Origin: DATNBU01 sp964476185
GTDB lineage: Bacteria > Desulfobacterota > Binatia > UBA1149 > CAITLU01
Assembly: GCA_964476185.1 (NCBI GenBank)
Contig: CAYYZO010000011.1
Coordinates: 7,385 to 71,384 of the forward strand
Length of the DNA stretch: 64,000 nucleotides
Direction of reading: 5' to 3'
Under the pieces are notes generated by a model. It ran no database searches and had not been told where the DNA came from. It was given only the letters and a program-made list of their open reading frames with translations. Every line of letters starts with the position of its first letter. The first letter of the stretch is position 1. The position numbers and the translations under genes are program-made. Of the stretch, positions 1 through 8,347 are shown piece after piece.

Positions 1-48
1 GTGTCGCGCGGCACGGAAAGTCGCCATGGCGAGTTGTAGGGTGCGTCC

Positions 49-855
49 GTGGCCGACGACGCGCGCTATTCGCTCCGTGAACTCGAACGTCTGTCGGGTG
101 TTCCCGCGCGGCAGATCCGCGAGCTGATCCGGCTGGCCGTCGTTCCGGGGGCGTCGTCGGGCGGGCGCGGCGCGACGTACGGGCGCGAGCATCTCGACCG
201 GCTGCGCGCCTGGAAGCGGCTTCGCGCCGAGGCTCCGGCCGGCACCACGACCGAGAGCCTTCGCGTGCTGCTCGAACGACTGCAGGACGCGAGGCTGCTC
301 GGCGGAGTGGCCGACGGAAAGCTCCCGTTCACGCTCGTGGACGACAACGGCGATGGCGACGCCTCGCCGCCGCGCGCGATGCCGGAAGGGAACAGGATGC
401 CGGCCGCGCCGGAACCGGCTGCCGAGCCGCCGCAGGGGCGCAACGAAGGCGCGCTCCAGTACCTGCGAAGCGTTCGGGAGTCCCCGGAACGGTACGCGCG
501 GATGCCTCGGGCTGCCGATTCGGTCGCGCGACCGCGCCCGTCGCCGGAACCCGTCGCTCGCCTGGCCGTCGGGAAGACGACGCTTCGCGGACGGCTCGAG
601 GTGAACCTGCAGGCCGCGCAGCGCTCGCGCGCATCGTTCGCGCTGCAACGCCTGCACGAGGCCCTGGCTGGGCTCGAGCCCGAACAGGCTGCGCCGGCGC
701 GCCCGTCGTCGCGCGCCGACCCGTGGCTGCGCGTGGCCGTCGGCCGCGATCTCGAGATTGCGGCACGAGGTCCGCTCGAAGGCGACGACGTGCGATTGCT
801 CGAGGCGGTCGCGCAGCTGCTGCAACAGACGATCTACCGAAGGAGAACCCCATGA
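49..855 (+). CDS. MerR-like winged-helix DNA-binding protein
   Basis: This 268-residue protein has an N-terminal MerR-type helix-turn-helix (about residues 7-60; YSLRELERLSGVPARQIREL followed by a wing and a Tyr-Gly-x-Glu-His segment). This fold binds promoter DNA. The rest is a Pro/Ala/Arg-rich linker and a C-terminal region of about 70 residues with no recognisable effector-binding fold. The start is a GTG with only a weak ribosome binding site, so it is uncertain. The stop overlaps the next start as ATGA (852-855), so the vWA gene is translationally coupled to it. I infer a regulator or DNA-linked adaptor for the vWA protein; its target cannot be read from the sequence. The operon may continue upstream of the window. 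Confidence 0.75.
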   Translation: MADDARYSLRELERLSGVPARQIRELIRLAVVPGASSGGRGATYGREHLDRLRAWKRLRAEAPAGTTTESLRVLLERLQDARLLGGVADGKLPFTLVDDNGDGDASPPRAMPEGNRMPAAPEPAAEPPQGRNEGALQYLRSVRESPERYARMPRAADSVARPRPSPEPVARLAVGKTTLRGRLEVNLQAAQRSRASFALQRLHEALAGLEPEQAAPARPSSRADPWLRVAVGRDLEIAARGPLEGDDVRLLEAVAQLLQQTIYRRRTP

Positions 856-2141
856 ACGACACGCCAGAGGCCAGCCATCACGATTTCGCCACGCTCGACG
901 TCTGCTGGGAACGCGGCGACGCCGCGCCGGGGCGCCCCGTCGCCGTCGAGGTCACGTTCGTCCCGGCGACGCCGCGCCTGACGCCCGGCGAGCGGCCGCC
1001 GCTCAGCATCGGCCTCGCGATCGATCGCTCCGGCTCGATGGCCGGCGGGAAGCTCGAAGCCGCCCGGCGCGCCGCGGCCGGCGTGCTCGAGTCGCTGCGC
1101 GACGGCGAGCGGTTCGCCGCCGCCGCGTTCGATGACGAGGTCGTCGACGTCACGCCGAGCGTCGCGCTCGACGATCGTGCGCGCCTGGAGATTCGCGGCC
1201 GGCTCGCCGGGATCGAGACGCGCGGGATGACGGCACTGTTCGACGGCTTCGCGCGCGCGGCCGAACTCGTCGCGCGCGGCGGCGCGCCCGCCGGACACGA
1301 CTCCTGGGTGCTCGTGCTCTCCGACGGCATGGGCAACCGGGGCATCACGGAGCCGGCGGCGCTGCGCGAGCACGCGGCCGCGCTCGCCGATCGCGGCATT
1401 CGCACGATCACGGTCGGGATCGGCGCCGACTACCTGGCCGACCAGCTCACCGCGCTCGCCGACGGCGGGGCGGGGGAGTTCCACCACGCGTCGATCCCCG
1501 ACGAGATCGTCGAGATCGTGCTCGGCGAGCTGCGCGGCCTGCGCAGCGTCGCGGCGCGGGACCTGCGGCTGGCCGTCTCGTGCGCCGGCGCGGGCCGCCG
1601 GCTGCTGCTTGGCGGCGACGTTTCGCGGGCCGCGGGCGAGACGCGCTTCGACCGCGTCGCGACCGGCCGCGGCGTGCGCGTGGTGCTGCTGGTCTGGCCG
1701 TCCGGCGACGCGCTGCGCGCCGAGGCCGACGCGTCGTGGGAGAACCCGGACGCGAGTCGCGGGACCGCGCGCTGCGCGGCGTCCTGTCCGACCGGCGGCC
1801 AGCGCGACGTCGCCCTCGCGCTGCGCGCGGCGCGGCTGTGGCACGCGGGCATCGTGGCGCGCGCCCTCGAGCTGAACGAGCGCGAGAGCTACGCGGAAGC
1901 GGCCCGCTGGGTCCAGAGGGCGCAGGCCGAGCTGGCGGGCTACATGGAAGGCCTTCCCCTCGACGAGGTCCGCGCGCTCGTCGATTCGCTCGACGAGATC
2001 GCGCTGCGGGCCGGCAGGCGCTGGCGCACGCTCGGCCACCGCGAGGCCTACACCCTGTCCACGAAGATCCTGCGCGGAAAGAGCGACCTGCGCGCGAGCG
2101 CGCCGAGGACGGTGAGGGATGCGATCGCCAGGGACGACTGA
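852..2141 (+). CDS. von Willebrand factor A domain protein
   Basis: A 429-residue protein with a vWA domain at about residues 50-225. The metal-ion-dependent adhesion site is complete: DRSGSM (Asp58, Ser60, Ser62), Thr127 in RGMTALF and Asp158 in LSDG, so it should bind a divalent metal and a protein partner. No signal peptide is visible, so it is probably cytoplasmic, unlike secreted vWA adhesins. The C-terminal half is helical and charged. The start is ATG with AGGAG six bases upstream; it overlaps the MerR-like gene by 4 bp. Such proteins often act in multiprotein assembly or chaperone complexes with MoxR ATPases, but none lies in the visible region, so the role is open. Confidence 0.85.
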   Translation: MNDTPEASHHDFATLDVCWERGDAAPGRPVAVEVTFVPATPRLTPGERPPLSIGLAIDRSGSMAGGKLEAARRAAAGVLESLRDGERFAAAAFDDEVVDVTPSVALDDRARLEIRGRLAGIETRGMTALFDGFARAAELVARGGAPAGHDSWVLVLSDGMGNRGITEPAALREHAAALADRGIRTITVGIGADYLADQLTALADGGAGEFHHASIPDEIVEIVLGELRGLRSVAARDLRLAVSCAGAGRRLLLGGDVSRAAGETRFDRVATGRGVRVVLLVWPSGDALRAEADASWENPDASRGTARCAASCPTGGQRDVALALRAARLWHAGIVARALELNERESYAEAARWVQRAQAELAGYMEGLPLDEVRALVDSLDEIALRAGRRWRTLGHREAYTLSTKILRGKSDLRASAPRTVRDAIARDD

Positions 2142-2144
2142 ACG

Positions 2145-2984
2145 TCAGCCGCGTTGCCGCGCCGCACGCTCGCGCATCTTCGCGAGCAGGCGCGGCATCA
2201 CGACGTGGAAGCGTTCGGGCATCAGGCGCTTCATGCGCCAGCTCCACTGGCCGTCGCTCATCGGCACGGCGTAGAGCTGGCCGCGGTCGCAGGCCTCGAG
2301 CGCGACGCGCGCGACGTCGTCGGCCTGCAGCCTGGAACTGTCCATGCGGTGGTCGACGACCCGGTCCATGCCGCTGTCGTCCATCGCCGTGCGGCGGCTG
2401 TTCGCCATGATGTTGGTCCGGAAGAACGTGGGGCACAGCACCGTGACGCCGACGCCGGTGCCGTGCAGTTCGCCCGCCAGCGTCTCCGACAGCGCGACGA
2501 CGGCGGCCTTCGTCATGTTGTACGGCGCCATGAGGGGCGCCGACACGAGCCCGGCTGTCGACGCGACGTTCAGCACGTGTCCCGAACCCTGCCGGCGAAA
2601 GCGCGGCAGGAACACGTGGCAGCCGTGGATCACGCCCCAGTAGTTGACCGACGTGATCCAGCGCCAGTTCTCGAGCGGGATCTCGCCGACCGGCCCGGCG
2701 ACCGCGACGCCGGCGTTGTTGACGACGAGGTCGACGCCGCCGAGCTTCGCGTCGGCTTCGGCGAGGAGGTTCGCGACCTGTTCCGGGTCGGAGACGTCGC
2801 AGCGCACGGCGTGGCCCGTGCCGCCTGCCGCCGAGACGAGTCGCGCGGTTTCCGCCGCGCCGGCGGGATCGACGTCGCTGACGAGGACCTTCGCGCCGCG
2901 GGCGGCCAGGGCCAGGCAGAACGCGCGGCCGAGGCCGCCCGCGCCGCCGGTGACGACGGCGCGCGGTTGCTTGGGGATCGACAT
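2145..2984 (-). CDS. SDR family NAD(P)-dependent oxidoreductase
   Basis: A 279-residue classical short-chain dehydrogenase. It shows the Rossmann TGGAGGLG cofactor motif (residues 12-19), an Asp at the end of beta-2 (SDVD, favouring NAD), NNAG, the catalytic Ser in NVAST, and YNMTK (Tyr-x3-Lys). Length and motifs are normal for the family. The C-terminus is extended by about 40 basic residues, as in SDRs with hydrophobic or acyl substrates, but the substrate cannot be told. It converges on the vWA gene with 3 bp between stops, so the two are separate units. No clear Shine-Dalgarno precedes the ATG. Confidence 0.9.
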   Translation of the reverse strand: MSIPKQPRAVVTGGAGGLGRAFCLALAARGAKVLVSDVDPAGAAETARLVSAAGGTGHAVRCDVSDPEQVANLLAEADAKLGGVDLVVNNAGVAVAGPVGEIPLENWRWITSVNYWGVIHGCHVFLPRFRRQGSGHVLNVASTAGLVSAPLMAPYNMTKAAVVALSETLAGELHGTGVGVTVLCPTFFRTNIMANSRRTAMDDSGMDRVVDHRMDSSRLQADDVARVALEACDRGQLYAVPMSDGQWSWRMKRLMPERFHVVMPRLLAKMRERAARQRG

Positions 2985-3033
2985 GGAGCGTTTCGTGTCG
3001 CGGAACGCCGAAAGATTCCAGCGCCGCGCGGCC

Positions 3034-3459
3034 TCACTCCGGCAGCACGTCTCCGGAGCCGCCGAACTCCTTCGGGAAATCCTTGAACTTCGGCAGCCCG
3101 TCGCGCACGGCGAGGACTTTCTCGCCGTAGTTTACGTGCAGGGTCGCCTGGTACGGCAGGCCGGGCACCATCGCCGCCGGGACGTCGGTCATGCCGAGCG
3201 CGGGATGGCGCACCAGCACGCCCGTGCCGCACGACTTGCAGAAGTGGCGGTGGCTGCTCTCGGTGCGCTTGAAGACGGCAAGGTTGTCGGCGCCGCGCAC
3301 GACGCTGACGTTCGGTGTCGGCCAGAGCGCGGCGGCGTGGATCGGCGCGCTCAGCCATCGGCGGCAGGACTCGCAGTGGCAGAACGCCTGGACCTGCGGG
3401 TCGCCGGTGATCGCGATCTCGACGGCGCCGCAGAGGCACGTTCCGTTGTGGTCGGCCAT
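3034..3459 (-). CDS. GFA family (CENP-V-like) zinc protein
   Basis: A 141-residue member of the glutathione-dependent formaldehyde-activating enzyme (GFA) family. It carries the zinc-binding cysteines in order: CLCG near residue 9, CHCESC near residue 28 and CKSCG near residue 75. Members bind two zinc ions, and a few catalyse addition of glutathione to small aldehydes; most are uncharacterised, so the activity is inferred only from the family. I chose ATG at 3459 because AAGGAG precedes it by about seven bases; an open frame extends 24 codons further upstream without support. It is probably a single-gene unit or is co-transcribed with the SDR gene 50 bp downstream on the same strand. Confidence 0.85.
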   Translation of the reverse strand: MADHNGTCLCGAVEIAITGDPQVQAFCHCESCRRWLSAPIHAAALWPTPNVSVVRGADNLAVFKRTESSHRHFCKSCGTGVLVRHPALGMTDVPAAMVPGLPYQATLHVNYGEKVLAVRDGLPKFKDFPKEFGGSGDVLPE

Positions 3460-3564
3460 GGGGGGCTCCTTGGGGTTCGCGAGCGGGTGCGAACGGGCGC
3501 GACCGTAGCCGACCGGCGGGCGGTGCGCCAACCCCGACCCGTCGCGAGCGAGTCGCCCGCGGGG

Positions 3565-4074
3565 TCAGGGGTTCCCGCCCGGCCGCGGGCCGTCGTCGAT
3601 GAGCGTCACGTACACGACGATGTCGTCGCAGGTGTACCCGAGCCAGATGGGATCGAGCAGCAGGATCTCCGCGTGAAGCATGCGCTCGCGCGGGATCGTG
3701 AACGGGCCGTCGAAGCGGACCGTTTCGCCGCAGGCCGTCACTTCGACCCAGCTGACGCTGTCGTGGGGGAACTCGATATAAGACGAGTAGTTTCCCTCGG
3801 TCGCGGTCACCGTCTCCCCGGTCGAAGCCTTGAACTTGGTGCTGGAGCAGCCCTCGAGGCCGTAGACGCGGATCTTGCTGTACTGGGATTCGGAGGCCTC
3901 GCACTGGAGCGACACGGGCTGGCCGACGGACTTGCGAAGCACGGCGAGCGCGTCGGAGGTCTTCACGCCGTCCCCGCCTCCGATCACGTCTCCGCAGTCC
4001 GCGGCACGCGCTGCCACGGTCGTCGTGAGCAGGAAGAAGAGGATCGAGAAGACGATGCTGCCGCGATGAAGCAT
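3565..4074 (-). CDS. secreted protein with one dockerin-like repeat
   Basis: A 169-residue protein with a clear signal peptide (basic start, hydrophobic core FSILFFLLTTTV, cleavage around ARA-AD). Right after it, residues 27-55 (CGDVIGGGDGVKTSDALAVL) resemble a degenerate type I dockerin/EF-hand repeat of the form C-G-D-x-N-x-D-G-x-x-x-x-S-D-A-L-x-x-L. This is one repeat, not the usual two. The remainder is a beta-rich domain with four cysteines and no family I recognise. AGGAGGGACC precedes the ATG. It is probably exported and may bind calcium or a partner through the EF-hand-like loop. Confidence 0.75.
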   Translation of the reverse strand: MLHRGSIVFSILFFLLTTTVAARAADCGDVIGGGDGVKTSDALAVLRKSVGQPVSLQCEASESQYSKIRVYGLEGCSSTKFKASTGETVTATEGNYSSYIEFPHDSVSWVEVTACGETVRFDGPFTIPRERMLHAEILLLDPIWLGYTCDDIVVYVTLIDDGPRPGGNP

Positions 4075-4264
4075 GGCGATGGTCCCTCCTGGTCGCCGGT
4101 GCTTGCGGTGTCGCAGCGTGCGTCCGCGACGTTCGAAACCGGCACGGCGACAAGGTCGGACCGCGCATCGTCGTTGTCCAGCGTCGTCGCCCGGATTCCG
4201 TCGCGAGCCGTGATGCCTGTCACGTTCGCAAGATGGGCTACGCCCGTTTCGCCGCAGGGGCCTT

Positions 4265-4301
4265 GGCTGTGGCGCAGGGGACGGTCCCCCGCGCCACAGC
4301 C
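4265..4301 (-). terminator. strong hairpin after the M23 gene
   Basis: An 11-bp perfect stem (GGCTGTGGCGC pairs with GCGCCACAGCC) encloses a second GGGGA/TCCCC stem. It lies 11 bp downstream of the stop of the minus-strand M23 gene. There is no T-tract, so it is either a Rho-assisted terminator or an mRNA-stabilising 3' structure. Confidence 0.6.
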
Positions 4302-4311
4302 GGGCGTCCTC

Positions 4312-7173
4312 CTAGAACGCGAACCAGACCGAGTTGTTCGAGCGGTACAGGTTCGGTGAGGTCGGCGTCACGCAGGTGCCGCCGGCTGCGGTCTGGAAAC
4401 GCATCAGCCGGCTCGCTTGTTCCCATTGCGTGCCGACGCCGATGGTGCCGACCGTCTGGAGGTGCAGGTGCGGGCCCGTCGAGCAGCCGGTGTTGCCGGT
4501 GGTGCCGATCTCGTCGCCGCGCAGCACGCGGTCGCCGGGCAAGACGTCCACGCCGTTCTCTTGCATGTGGACGTAGATCCCGACGCTCTCGTCGTCGTGC
4601 TCGATCGCGACGACGTTGGCCGCGCAGCGGCACTGTCCGTCGCCGCCGGCGGAGCTGTCACACTCCGAATCCGCGCCGCAGACGTCGCCGGCCTTCGCCG
4701 GGTCGCCCTTGGTGCAGATCCCGCCGCCGCTCGACTCGACGCAGCAGAAGAACTGCTCCTCGGTGCAGATCGTCTTGGAGTGGTCGAAGCAGCTGTTCTT
4801 CGCGTTGTCGCGCGTGGCCAGCACGGTCCCGCCACGGGCTGCGAGGATCGGCCGGCCCTCCGGGATCGAGAAGTCGAACGCGAACTTCCCGGCGCACTCG
4901 TACGGGTAGTTCTCCCCGCAATGCGTCCACTGCGAGTTGTTGCCCTGGCCGCACTTGACGTTGCCGGTCTCGTACTCCCACGGCAGGCGGAAGTAGCTGT
5001 TCGGCTCGCCCGGGCACTCGTCGATGCGGTCACGCACGAGGTCGGGGACCGCGCAGAGGTAGCGGTACGGCGCGCCGTTGCGCGTGCCCTGGACGGACGG
5101 GAACGAGACGCCGGCGGGACCGTCGACGCCCTGGTCGCCAGGCTCGTTCCAGAACGGGTCGCGCGCCGCGAAGATCGCGAACGCCTCGCCCTGGCCGACG
5201 GTCTCGAGGACGGGGTAGCTCGTGGTCATCGGGTCGATGACCTTGTACGCCGACGCCGTGAACGAACGCGTCCCGCCGAGTGCGGTGTGCAGGCCGCTCG
5301 TGCCGATGACGCGTGCCTCGACGAAGTCGTCCATCAGGCTGTCGAAGAGGCCTGCGCCTTCGGCGTCGGGGTCGCGGTCGGCGAGCTCGAACTCGGTCTC
5401 CTCGTACTCGGCGCGGCAGAGGCCGCCCGGCTTGTTCACGTTGATCTGGTACACGACCTTCCTCGCGAGCCGGCGGTTGCCGCACTCCGGGGTGTTCGCG
5501 GCGTTGCAGGCTTCTTCGGACCACTCGACGGTCAGCGTTCCCGGTCCGCTAAGGTCGCCGCCGATCTTCATCCACTTGCCCGATCCGTACAGCCACGCGG
5601 ACGCGTAGACGGTCTTGCTGCTGAACGGGGCCTTCGTCTTGAAGGACAGGCTGGCCAGGTAGCGCGTGTAGTTCCCCGACGGGTCCGGCGTGGTGCCTGG
5701 AGGAGTGCAGTTCTGCTTCACGTAAAGCGCCATGCCGCGCTCGAGCCACACCGTCGACGTGGCCGCCGCGCCTTCGGCGCGGTAGCCGGTGAACGGATGC
5801 AGGATCGGTGACGTGCCGAGGTCCGCTTCGGGTTGCGCCGGGGCGACCATGAGCGCGTAGCACTGCGTGATGTCGTACGGCGTCAGTTCGGGCCTGGGGA
5901 CCCGCGTGACGACGGTCCCGCCGAGGATGTCGCTTCCGCCGAACCGTTCCCCGCCGAACAGGATCACGGTGCCCGGCGTCGGCGTGCCGCGCATCACCGC
6001 GCCGGCCGCGCGCACGATGCGGCCGTCGGTCAGCACGAGACGCCCGCGCTGTTCGTCGACCGAAGCGACCGTGCCTTCGCTTTTCTCGCGGACGTGGGTG
6101 CGGCACGCCTCGTCGACGGCGACGCTCGAGCGGACGAAGCGGGCGGAGGCGGCCTCGACGCGTGCGGAGGCGATCTCGAAGTAGGCGGCGAGCATGTCGG
6201 CCGGTGTCGTGTCCGAACCGACGCCCGGCTGGGCAGGCGCGACGGGCGCCTCGGGGCGGATGTAGGCGGCGCGGCGGCGAAGATCGAGGGAGATCAGGAC
6301 CTTCTCCTTCAGCTTGACCGCCTTCGCGAAGCGCTTCGCCGCGGAGCACGAGCGCGCGCTGCGGAACGTGTAGGCGGCCTGCTCGATCGTGCGGCGGATC
6401 TTCGTCAGCAGCGTGCGCTCCTTCTTCATGTCGTCGGGCGCGAAGAACGTGCGTTCGAGCTTCTCGAGCGCCGAGTCCGATTCCGCGATCATGCGTCGCG
6501 AGTTCTCGGCGTGGTCGCCGGCCGCGCAGCCCTCGTCGTCCACCGCGACCCCGAACGGCGTGTCCGTGCAGAAGTCGAGGCGGTCCCACACGCCGTCGCC
6601 GTCGGCGTCCTCGGCGACGCAGCCGACGTTGTCCTCGTCGGGCGTGTACTGGCAGCCGCGTCGCGACGGGACGCACACGTCGGTCGTGCACGCGTCGCCG
6701 TCGTCGCAGCCGGTGGGCACGCCGGCGTGGCAGCTGCCGGTCGGCGCGAACGGCGAGACGACGCAGGTCTCGGCGCCGTTGCAGAGGATCCGGTCGTCGC
6801 ACTCCTCGTCGGTCGTGCAGCAGCCGTCGATCGCCCGCGCCAGGCAGCCGCCGGCGTCGGGGTCGCAGTAGTCGGTGGTGCAGGGGTCCCCGTCGTCGCA
6901 GGTTTCCGCCACCGTGCCGACGCACTCCCCGTCGTCGCAGGCGCCCTCGGCGAAGCAGGCACCCGGGTCGTCGCAAGGGGAGCCGTTGTCTTCCCACAGG
7001 CAGGCGGCCGAGCAGCAGTCGCCGGGGTCGAGGTTGCCGTCGTCGCAGTCCTCGCCGGCGTCGACGACCGAGTCGCCGCAGGCGGCCAGGGCGGGCATCG
7101 GCGCGGCGACGAGGGCGAGCGCGAGGGCGGCGGCCTTCAGCAACGTGGCGCGGGAACAGGGAAACTTCTTCAT
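4312..7173 (-). CDS. large secreted cysteine-rich protein with C-terminal M23 (LysM-less) peptidase domain
   Basis: A 953-residue exported protein. It starts at MKKFPCSR with a signal peptide (AAALALALVAAPMPALA). Residues about 27-190 hold cysteine-rich repeats: CGDSVVDAGEDCDDGN is a DUF4215 / Myxococcus cysteine-rich repeat, followed by CDDGDPCTTDYC and CDDGDACTTDVC units and a thrombospondin type 3-like Asp-rich segment (DADGDGVWDRLD). The middle is unassigned. The C-terminus is an M23 peptidase fold: FAFDFSIPEGRPILAARGG near residue 764 and GPHLHLQ near 900 supply the expected zinc ligands, with an upstream WTHCG His. A cysteine-rich segment of about 60 residues splits the M23 fold (about 793-853). 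M23 enzymes cut peptidoglycan cross-links; activity here is inferred. An open frame upstream of the chosen start lacks support. Confidence 0.85.
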   Translation of the reverse strand: MKKFPCSRATLLKAAALALALVAAPMPALAACGDSVVDAGEDCDDGNLDPGDCCSAACLWEDNGSPCDDPGACFAEGACDDGECVGTVAETCDDGDPCTTDYCDPDAGGCLARAIDGCCTTDEECDDRILCNGAETCVVSPFAPTGSCHAGVPTGCDDGDACTTDVCVPSRRGCQYTPDEDNVGCVAEDADGDGVWDRLDFCTDTPFGVAVDDEGCAAGDHAENSRRMIAESDSALEKLERTFFAPDDMKKERTLLTKIRRTIEQAAYTFRSARSCSAAKRFAKAVKLKEKVLISLDLRRRAAYIRPEAPVAPAQPGVGSDTTPADMLAAYFEIASARVEAASARFVRSSVAVDEACRTHVREKSEGTVASVDEQRGRLVLTDGRIVRAAGAVMRGTPTPGTVILFGGERFGGSDILGGTVVTRVPRPELTPYDITQCYALMVAPAQPEADLGTSPILHPFTGYRAEGAAATSTVWLERGMALYVKQNCTPPGTTPDPSGNYTRYLASLSFKTKAPFSSKTVYASAWLYGSGKWMKIGGDLSGPGTLTVEWSEEACNAANTPECGNRRLARKVVYQINVNKPGGLCRAEYEETEFELADRDPDAEGAGLFDSLMDDFVEARVIGTSGLHTALGGTRSFTASAYKVIDPMTTSYPVLETVGQGEAFAIFAARDPFWNEPGDQGVDGPAGVSFPSVQGTRNGAPYRYLCAVPDLVRDRIDECPGEPNSYFRLPWEYETGNVKCGQGNNSQWTHCGENYPYECAGKFAFDFSIPEGRPILAARGGTVLATRDNAKNSCFDHSKTICTEEQFFCCVESSGGGICTKGDPAKAGDVCGADSECDSSAGGDGQCRCAANVVAIEHDDESVGIYVHMQENGVDVLPGDRVLRGDEIGTTGNTGCSTGPHLHLQTVGTIGVGTQWEQASRLMRFQTAAGGTCVTPTSPNLYRSNNSVWFAF

Positions 7174-7396
7174 CGGAGTTCTTCCTCTTTCTGCGTTTCT
7201 CGCTGTGGGGCTCCAGTGGTTCCGCCCCCTTGCGACGATGGCAGGTTGCCCCGGACCGGCCCCGGAGGTCTGGAAAGAACTCGGAAAGTTCGCGGAAATC
7301 GCGAGGGGGCCGGTCCCGGCCTTTGCGTCGCTGCGGTCGCGGTGGTTCCTATCGGCCCCGGACGGCATGGCCGGCCCGCGAAGGGGGAATCAGCGC

Positions 7397-7894
7397 ATGA
7401 TCGGGAAGATGGCCGCGAGGGATTCGGCGGTGGTCGTGGTTGCGACGCTCGTCTGGTGGCTGGCCGCCGGGCGGTCGGCCGCGGCGGGGCCGGTCGCGGA
7501 CACGCTCGGTGTCGTCGCGGGGGGACTGGTCGGCGCCGTCGCCTTCGTGCTGCACGAGTGGGGACACCTGCTGGCGGGCCTCGCGGCCGGAGGGCGGTTC
7601 CCGGTGACCAGCGACCTGCGTTCGCCGTTCCTGTTCAACATCGATCCGTCGAACGGCGTGCGCGAGTTCACGATCATGTCGCTCGGCGGCTTCGCGGTGA
7701 CGGCCGGGATGATCGCGTTCGTGTACGTCGCGCTGCCGGATGCCTACCTGGCGACGCGCGTCGCGCGCGGGATCGTGATGTTCCTCGCGACGCTGACGGC
7801 GGTGCTCGAGGTGCCGCTGCTCTTGTTCACGATCGCGACCGGGAAGATTCCGGAGGTGGCTTCGGTGGCGGGGGAGGGCGGGGGCGAGCGCTAG
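7397..7894 (+). CDS. small membrane protein with HExxH motif (M50-like)
   Basis: A 165-residue integral membrane protein with about four hydrophobic segments. HEWGH (residues 51-55) lies in the second segment: FVLHEWGHLLAGL. An HExxH in a membrane helix is the zinc site of M50 site-2-protease-like peptidases. The protein is short, and I do not see the second family motif (NPDG-like); the nearest candidate is FNIDPSNG near residue 85. It may therefore be a minimal M50 relative or only a look-alike. AAGGGGG lies about ten bases before ATG 7397. A longer frame runs back into the opposite-strand M23 gene and is not credible. It is divergent from the M23 gene. Confidence 0.7.
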   Translation: MIGKMAARDSAVVVVATLVWWLAAGRSAAAGPVADTLGVVAGGLVGAVAFVLHEWGHLLAGLAAGGRFPVTSDLRSPFLFNIDPSNGVREFTIMSLGGFAVTAGMIAFVYVALPDAYLATRVARGIVMFLATLTAVLEVPLLLFTIATGKIPEVASVAGEGGGER

Positions 7895-8298
7895 GCTGGG
7901 GTGAGGGGTGGTGGGGGTTTCAGGGGAAACCTCACTGAGCGCTATAGGGGGTCGAAGGTCGCCCCGGATCCGGGCAACGCACACTCTGCGAGACCTGCGT
8001 GCGGATCGAGGGGGCGGCGGTCGCCCTGATCGTCGAAACGGCGTGAAGCCCTCGTCGGCAATCCGCATGACTTAGCCAGGAACGTCTCGCTGCTACAGTT
8101 CATGCTGTCTTGATCGCGCACAAGCACAGGCGGACGGAGGCCCCCCCCCCTTCGCAAGACAACACAACCGGCGGTAACCGCGAAAAAAATCTGCCAGCAC
8201 CGCATTCCGCAAGTGCCTGAAAAACCTGCGAACGACGGGGGTTACTTATTAACTAACCCCGGAGGCACGTAGACACGATTTCGCTTTACGGACGCATG
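7895..8298. other. intergenic stretch, no supported gene
   Basis: About 400 bp with no convincing coding frame. The base composition is visibly less GC-rich than the flanks and it contains a long C homopolymer near 8141-8151. A 7-bp hairpin (GGGGTTA 8238-8244 with TAACCCC 8254-8260) lies just before the leader of the next gene. Short frames on either strand have no ribosome binding site or recognisable product. Confidence 0.5.
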
Positions 8299-8347
8299 GA
8301 AACCTCCACAGTGGTCTCTACCACAGCACGTCACGGAGGTTTCACGC
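8299..8347 (+). promoter_or_regulatory. structured mRNA leader masking the ribosome binding site
   Basis: GAAACCTCC (8299-8307) is perfectly complementary to GGAGGTTTC (8335-8343). The second arm contains the entire Shine-Dalgarno GGAGG (8335-8339) of the gene starting at 8348. Inside the loop is a second stem, GTGGT (8311-8315) with ACCAC (8320-8324). If folded, the leader blocks initiation, so the gene may be controlled at translation (thermosensor, attenuator, protein or RNA ligand). The base pairing is seen directly; control is inferred. Confidence 0.55.

Noticed and set aside
2154..3086. Several open frames of more than 250 codons opposite the SDR gene and similar ones opposite most large genes
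   Set aside because: In DNA this GC-rich the antisense and +1 frames stay open by bias. The products are Arg/Ala/Pro-rich with no family features.
7942..8205. 87-codon minus-strand frame in the spacer before the orphan gene
   Set aside because: No ribosome binding site, low-complexity composition, and it reads through a C homopolymer; no similarity to a known product.
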